DNA of 57,087 bases from contig DATJVY010000033.1 in assembly GCA_035501615.1 (NCBI GenBank), positions 1 to 57,087 of the forward strand. Direction: 5' to 3'. The first letter of the stretch is position 1. Each line of letters begins with the position of its first letter. A program made the translations under genes and the position numbers. This stretch comes from RPRB01 sp035501615 (lineage in GTDB: Bacteria > Myxococcota > Myxococcia > Myxococcales > Myxococcaceae). A model generated the notes under the pieces. The model saw only the letters and a list, made by a program, of their open reading frames with translations, had not been told where the DNA came from and did not search any database. Below, piece after piece: positions 51,640 through 57,087 of the stretch.

Positions 51640-52647
51640 ATGCAGCGGCTCCGTTCTCCACTCGGGACGTTCGGCCCGGGCCTCGGGCTCGTGCTGCTGC
51701 TCGCCGGCTGTACGCCGGCGCCGGTGGAGGAGCTCACCTACCGCGTGGGTTACCCCGACCTCCCGGGCACCCTGCTCCTCTACGTGGCCAAGGACGCCCA
51801 GCTCTTCGCCGCCGAGCACCTCCAGGTCGAGGCGAAGGTGTTTCCCACCGGACGCGAGGCGCTCGAGGCGGCCATCGCCGGCGAGCTCGACGCAGCGGTG
51901 GTCTACTCCACGCCGCTGGTCCTGGCGGCCATGCGCGGCGAGGACGTGGTGGTCCTCACCACCCTCAACCGCGCCGAGGGGCTGACCGGGCTGGCCATCC
52001 AGCCGGCGACGAACATCCGCACCGCGGCGGACCTCCGCGGACGTCGCATCGGCATCAGCCCGGGAACCAGCTCGCAGCTCGCCCTCGACGTGCTCCTCGC
52101 CGAGGGAGGGCTGGAGCCGCGCGACATCCGGCCGGTGCTCGGCCAGCCGCGCGAGCTGATGGCGGCGCTGGCCACGGGCGAGGTCGACGCCGCGTCGCTC
52201 TGGGTCCCGAACCTCCTGGTCGCCACCGGACCGGGCAAGGCGCGGCTTCTCGTGTCCGAGCTCTACACCGAGATGAGCATGCTCGCCGGCATGCGTCCCC
52301 GGATCGAGGCCCGGCGCACGGAGACCCGGCGCTTCCTCCGGGCGCTGCTGCGGGCCGAGGCGATGATCCAGCGGCGGCCCCAGCTGGTGGAGTCCGCGCT
52401 CCGGCCGCGGTTCCCGATGCTCGACCACGAGCAGCTCCAGACCGTCATCTCCCACTCGCGCTACCAGCTCGGGCTGTCGAACCTCCTGATCAGCGCGCTC
52501 CGCCAGGAGGGGGCGTGGCTGGAGGGGCGGGGCGAGGCCCGGGCCGAGCGGGTTCGCTTCTCCGACCTGGTCGCGCCGACGATGCTCGAGGAGCTCGCTC
52601 CGGAGTCGGTGACCCTCCTGAGCGCCCCGGAGCGAGCCCTGCGGTGA
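51640..52647 (+). CDS. Orphan NMT1/THI5-like substrate-binding lipoprotein
   Basis: A 335-residue periplasmic binding protein. Lipoprotein signal with hydrophobic core GPGLGLVLLLAGC (Cys about 24). The two-lobed fold is shown by YVAKDAQLFAAEHLQVEAKV, AAIAGELDAAVVYSTPLVLA, RGRRIGISPGTSSQLALDVL and ALATGEVDAASLWVPNLLVA, typical of the NMT1/THI5 (aliphatic sulfonate/pyrimidine) group. No ABC permease or ATPase is adjacent; instead its stop overlaps the start of a histidine kinase (GTGA), so it is likely a ligand sensor rather than a transporter part. Ligand unknown. Confidence 0.9.
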   Translation: MQRLRSPLGTFGPGLGLVLLLAGCTPAPVEELTYRVGYPDLPGTLLLYVAKDAQLFAAEHLQVEAKVFPTGREALEAAIAGELDAAVVYSTPLVLAAMRGEDVVVLTTLNRAEGLTGLAIQPATNIRTAADLRGRRIGISPGTSSQLALDVLLAEGGLEPRDIRPVLGQPRELMAALATGEVDAASLWVPNLLVATGPGKARLLVSELYTEMSMLAGMRPRIEARRTETRRFLRALLRAEAMIQRRPQLVESALRPRFPMLDHEQLQTVISHSRYQLGLSNLLISALRQEGAWLEGRGEARAERVRFSDLVAPTMLEELAPESVTLLSAPERALR

Positions 52648-54110
52648 GCCTCGCTCGCAAGCTGGTCGCACCGCAGGTCTTCATCCTGGTGCTCATCTCC
52701 GCTCTGGCGGCGACCCTGATCCTGGTGGCGCGCTCCGAGCGGCAGCAGCTCGAGGAGACCACCCGGCGGCTCCAGCAGACCGGTCTGCGGATCCAGCGCC
52801 TGGCCCAGCTCTTCACCGACACCGAGCGGCAGCTGCTCTCCGAGGTGGTCACCCGGCAGGACCTCGTCACCCGCGGCATCAAGGCGAGCAACGAGGAGAT
52901 CGACCTCCTGCTCGACGAGCTCTCGCGCTCGGAGTGGAATCCCCCGGGGGGCACCACCCTCCTCCAGGACCTCCGCCGCCTCCGGCGCCCGCTGGTCGAG
53001 GCCCAGCAGGCGCTGCTCGACTCGCGCTCCCAGGTCGAGGGGCGCTCGGCCTTCGTCCGCTGGTGGTTCCTCGACCAGCGGGCCAATGCGCTGCTCGCCG
53101 ACCTCTCGGCCGACAACCTCAAGCGGGTGGACCGCATCCTCTCTCAGGTGGCGGTCAACCGGCGGCGCTCGGATCTCCTGCTCCTCACCCTCACCCTGCT
53201 CTGCGCGCTCACCGTGGCCGGGACGACGGTCTACGTGTTCCGCGGGGTGATCGCCCCGCTGGTGCGCCTGACCGCGGCGAGCCGAGCCGTCGAGGAGGGG
53301 GGAACGGTCCCGATGCTCCCCGGAAGGCGGGACGAGCTGGGGGCGCTGTCGCGGGTGCTCGCCCGCACCACCGAGCGGCTGGTGGCGACCAACGCCGAGC
53401 TCCAGGAGGCCCTCACCGCCCGCGAGCACTTCATCTCCATCGCCGCGCACGAGCTCCGGACGCCGCTCACCTCGCTCTCGCTCCAGCTGTCGTTGCTCCA
53501 GCGCCGGCTCGAGCAGGGCGCGGATCGGGGCACGCTGGAGAGGAACACCGACGCGCTGGCCCGGCAGGCGCAGCGGCTGATGCAGCTGGTGGGTGAGCTG
53601 CTGGACGTCACCCGCATCCAGCGCGGCCGGCTCGACCTGCACCGCGAAACGGTGCGGCTCGACGGGCTGGTGCAGGAGGTCTGCGCCCGCTGCGCGCCGC
53701 TCCTCGACGCGGGGCGGAACCGGCTCACCCTGGAGGTGGAGCCCGAGGTGGTGTGCGACGTGGACCCCTCGCGGCTGGACCAGGTGCTGGTCAACCTCCT
53801 CGGGAACGCCACCCGCCATGCCCAGGGAGCCCCCATCGAGGTGAGGCTGTGGACCACCCCTGCGGAGACCTGCCTCTCCGTCCGCGACGGGGGACCGGGC
53901 ATCCCCGAGGCGGTGCGCTCGCGACTCTTCGAGCCCTTCGCGCGGGCTCCCGGCGCGGCACCTGGCCTCGGGCTCGGCCTCTACATCAGCAGGGAGATCG
54001 TCGAGGCCCACGGAGGGCGCATCGAGGTGAAGACGGCTCGGGGGGAGGGAACGGCCTTCACCGTTCACCTCCCCCCGGCCAGGAGTCCCGTCTCCGTCGC
54101 GACCGGCTAG
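52644..54110 (+). CDS. Membrane histidine kinase coupled to the substrate-binding protein
   Basis: A 488-residue sensor kinase: TM1 (about 10-28, PQVFILVLISALAATLILVA), a 145-residue periplasmic helical domain (about 30-175), TM2 (about 177-199), a HAMP domain (about 200-255), HisKA with the phospho-acceptor His269 in AAHELRTPLTSL, and HATPase_c with NLLGNATRHA, DGGPGIPEAV and GLGLGLYISREI. The GTG start overlaps the SBP stop. No response regulator directly follows, so the receiver-GGDEF protein 1 kb upstream is the nearest candidate partner (inference). Confidence 0.93.
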   Translation: MSLARKLVAPQVFILVLISALAATLILVARSERQQLEETTRRLQQTGLRIQRLAQLFTDTERQLLSEVVTRQDLVTRGIKASNEEIDLLLDELSRSEWNPPGGTTLLQDLRRLRRPLVEAQQALLDSRSQVEGRSAFVRWWFLDQRANALLADLSADNLKRVDRILSQVAVNRRRSDLLLLTLTLLCALTVAGTTVYVFRGVIAPLVRLTAASRAVEEGGTVPMLPGRRDELGALSRVLARTTERLVATNAELQEALTAREHFISIAAHELRTPLTSLSLQLSLLQRRLEQGADRGTLERNTDALARQAQRLMQLVGELLDVTRIQRGRLDLHRETVRLDGLVQEVCARCAPLLDAGRNRLTLEVEPEVVCDVDPSRLDQVLVNLLGNATRHAQGAPIEVRLWTTPAETCLSVRDGGPGIPEAVRSRLFEPFARAPGAAPGLGLGLYISREIVEAHGGRIEVKTARGEGTAFTVHLPPARSPVSVATG

Positions 54111-54121
54111 CTAGCCCGGTC

Positions 54122-55762
<1,641 letters not shown>

Positions 55763-55806
55763 TCTGCAAACCTCCGGAAGACCAGCGTTTTTTGGATGGG
55801 CCGGGA

Positions 55807-55833
55807 TTGGCACTCCCCGGCTGCGAGCGCCAA
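55807..55833 (-). promoter_or_regulatory. CIRCE element (HrcA operator) upstream of groEL
   Basis: TTGGCACTC-N9-GAGCGCCAA at 55807-55833, an inverted repeat of 9-bp arms (one mismatch between arms) that fits CIRCE (TTAGCACTC-N9-GAGTGCTAA) at 15 of 18 arm positions. It overlaps the -10 and start region of the groEL promoter, the right place for HrcA repression. hrcA itself is not in the window. Confidence 0.85.
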
Positions 55834-55859
55834 CCTAAAGGCCTGGCAGGCGTTGTCAA
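55832..55859 (-). promoter_or_regulatory. groEL promoter
   Basis: On the minus strand a perfect TTGACA (55859-55854) is followed after 16 bp by TAGGTT (55837-55832). The -10 runs into the CIRCE right arm. This fits a housekeeping sigma promoter blocked by HrcA. Confidence 0.65.
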
Positions 55860-55884
55860 CGTGAGAAGTGACAGGCTGCGAAGG

Positions 55885-56982
55885 GTGCGGATCCTCTACG
55901 GTGTCGTGGGCGAGGGCATGGGGCACGCCACCCGCTCCCGCGTCGTCCTCGAGGAGCTGGTCAAGGAGCACGAGGTCCAGGTCGTGGCCTCGGGCCGCGC
56001 CCACGCTTACCTCGCCGAAAAGTTCCCCGACGTGCACCGCATCTGGGGCTTCACCCTCCACTACGAGGGGAACGCCATCCGCCGTCTCCCCACCGTGCTC
56101 ACCAACCTCCGCGGGGCGGCGCGCGGGTGGCCGAAGAATGTGGGCCAGTACTTCAAGCTCGTCGCCCGCTTCCACCCCGACGTCGTGGTGAGCGACTTCG
56201 AGAGCTTCAGCTACCTCTTCGGCAAGGCGCACGGCGTCCCGGTCATCGACCTGGACAACATCCACGTCATCTCGCGCTGCTCGCATTCGCGCGAGCTCCT
56301 CCGCGGTCACGAGCGCGACTTCGCGCTCATCCGCGGCGTGGTCGCCGCCAAGCTCCCCCGCTGCTTCCACTACGTCATCCCCACCTTCTTCTACCCGCCG
56401 GTGCGCGGCCGGCGGACGACGCTGGTGCCGCCCATCCTCCGGCCCGAGGTGCTCGCGGCCACGAGCGAGCGCGGCGAGCACCTGCTCGTCTACCAGACCG
56501 CGACGACGAACCTCGCGCTCCCCGCGGCCCTCGGTCGCCTCGGCGTGCCTGCCCGCGTCTACGGGCTCCGCCGCGATCTGAACGAGGATCTGGTCGACGG
56601 AACCGTCACCTACCGGCCCTTCAGCGAAGCGCGCTTCGTCGACGACCTGCGCACCGCCCGCGCGGTGGTCGCCGGTGGCGGGTTCACCCTCCTCTCCGAG
56701 GCGGTCTACCTCCGGAAGCCCGTCCTCTCGGTCCCGGTGGAGAGGCAGTTCGAGCAGGTCCTGAACGCGCTCTACGTCCAGCAGCTCGGCTACGGAGCCT
56801 ATGCCCGGCGACTCGGGGCGGAGGTCCTGGAGTCGTTCCTCGCCCGGGTGCCGGACCACGAGCGCGCCCTCGCCGGCTATGCCCAGGACGGGAACACGGT
56901 GGCCCTGACCACGGTGAAGGAGCAGCTGGACCGGGTCGCTGCGCGGCGGGCGCGCTCGAGGAACCACGCGCGGCGCTCCTGA
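55885..56982 (+). CDS. Glycosyltransferase, GT28/MGT-like
   Basis: A 365-residue GT-B type glycosyltransferase: N-terminal domain starting VRILYGVVGEGMGHATRSRV (acceptor side, with the Gly-rich GEGMGHATRS), VVVSDFESFSYLFGK, and a C-terminal donor-binding domain with VVAGGGFTLLSEAVYLRKPV. This resembles MurG/UDP-GlcNAc-type transferases and the teichoic-acid-like DUF group. Two GTG starts are possible (55861 and 55885); the second is chosen because it gives the family-like start next to the Rossmann strand. Divergent from groEL with a shared upstream region. Donor and acceptor are not known. Confidence 0.85.
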   Translation: MRILYGVVGEGMGHATRSRVVLEELVKEHEVQVVASGRAHAYLAEKFPDVHRIWGFTLHYEGNAIRRLPTVLTNLRGAARGWPKNVGQYFKLVARFHPDVVVSDFESFSYLFGKAHGVPVIDLDNIHVISRCSHSRELLRGHERDFALIRGVVAAKLPRCFHYVIPTFFYPPVRGRRTTLVPPILRPEVLAATSERGEHLLVYQTATTNLALPAALGRLGVPARVYGLRRDLNEDLVDGTVTYRPFSEARFVDDLRTARAVVAGGGFTLLSEAVYLRKPVLSVPVERQFEQVLNALYVQQLGYGAYARRLGAEVLESFLARVPDHERALAGYAQDGNTVALTTVKEQLDRVAARRARSRNHARRS

Positions 56983-57037
56983 GGGCTCACTCCGCTGTGG
57001 ACAGCGAGGGCGGGGCGGGTCAGCATCCGCCGCTCCT

Positions 57038-57087
57038 GGTAGAGCGTCCGTGCCTGGTGGCCGGCCTGGTCTTCAAAACCAGTGGGA
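57038..57087 (+). tRNA. selC: tRNA-Sec (TCA), 5' part, cut by window end
   Basis: GGTAGAGC starts an 8-bp acceptor arm as in bacterial tRNA-Sec, followed by the long D arm and an anticodon arm CTGGT-CTTCAAA-ACCAG with TCA at 57073-57075. The order and spacing match E. coli selC closely. The long variable arm and 3' half are beyond the edge. A suppressor-like tRNA reading UGA implies SelA, SelB and selenoproteins elsewhere in this genome. Confidence 0.85.

Overview
This is a high-GC (roughly 70% by eye), gene-dense chromosomal window of about 57 kb with no IS element, phage gene or CRISPR array. Gene content points to the Myxococcota (former deltaproteobacteria, Cystobacterineae-like). The evidence is a LexA operator of the Myxococcus xanthus type upstream of lexA, a kinase-like protein fused to PEGA domains, a PP2C phosphatase fused to a cyclic-nucleotide domain, many receiver, CheW and GGDEF proteins, and a CIRCE-controlled groEL without groES. 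The assignment is an inference from genes and sites; there is no rRNA in the window.

Layout. 1-5731: genes of anaerobic lysine breakdown through 3,5-diaminohexanoate (kamD-kamE-kal-kce on the minus strand, plus kdd), split by a divergent ECF sigma factor and membrane-protein pair. 5765-9427: esterase, family-4 uracil-DNA glycosylase, a small gene that looks frameshifted, and coaBC. 9481-14736: PP2C-cNMP phosphatase with a small membrane protein, an outer-membrane protein, a TolC-type protein and a DUF3047-like protein. 14851-18170: tRNA-Met and a giant lipoprotein with DUF11, Big2 and propeller repeats. 18461-19797: NTF2-like protein, single-domain response regulator, ribbon-helix-helix protein and a small peptide. 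19856-21833: flippase-like membrane protein, CpsB-type phosphatase and YacG. 21962-28842: plus-strand run of quinone oxidoreductase, agmatinase-like enzyme, HtrA protease, PEGA pseudokinase and PEGA lipoprotein-like protein, ending at a strong bidirectional hairpin. 28900-30903: S53 secreted peptidase. 31202-35873: Mla-type lipid transport operon. 36006-36659: lexA. 36848-44886: nlpD-like peptidase, surE, eno, a START-like protein, glpX, ybgC-type thioesterase, PafA-like phosphatase and nadC. 44925-49299: histone-H1-like protein, valS and a RomR-like response regulator. 49309-54110: tandem CheW protein, receiver-GGDEF diguanylate cyclase, and an orphan substrate-binding lipoprotein coupled to a histidine kinase. 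54122-57087: groEL under CIRCE, a glycosyltransferase, and the 5' half of a selenocysteine tRNA cut by the window end.

The genes form tightly packed operons in which NTGA-type start/stop overlaps are common (kam, mla, cps/yacG, agmatinase and SBP-kinase groups), so translational coupling is the rule. The points most worth following up are the SBP-kinase-diguanylate cyclase neighbourhood, the PEGA pseudokinase, the histone-like protein, the LexA and CIRCE operators, surE lacking a canonical start codon, the frameshifted small gene and the tRNA-Sec.
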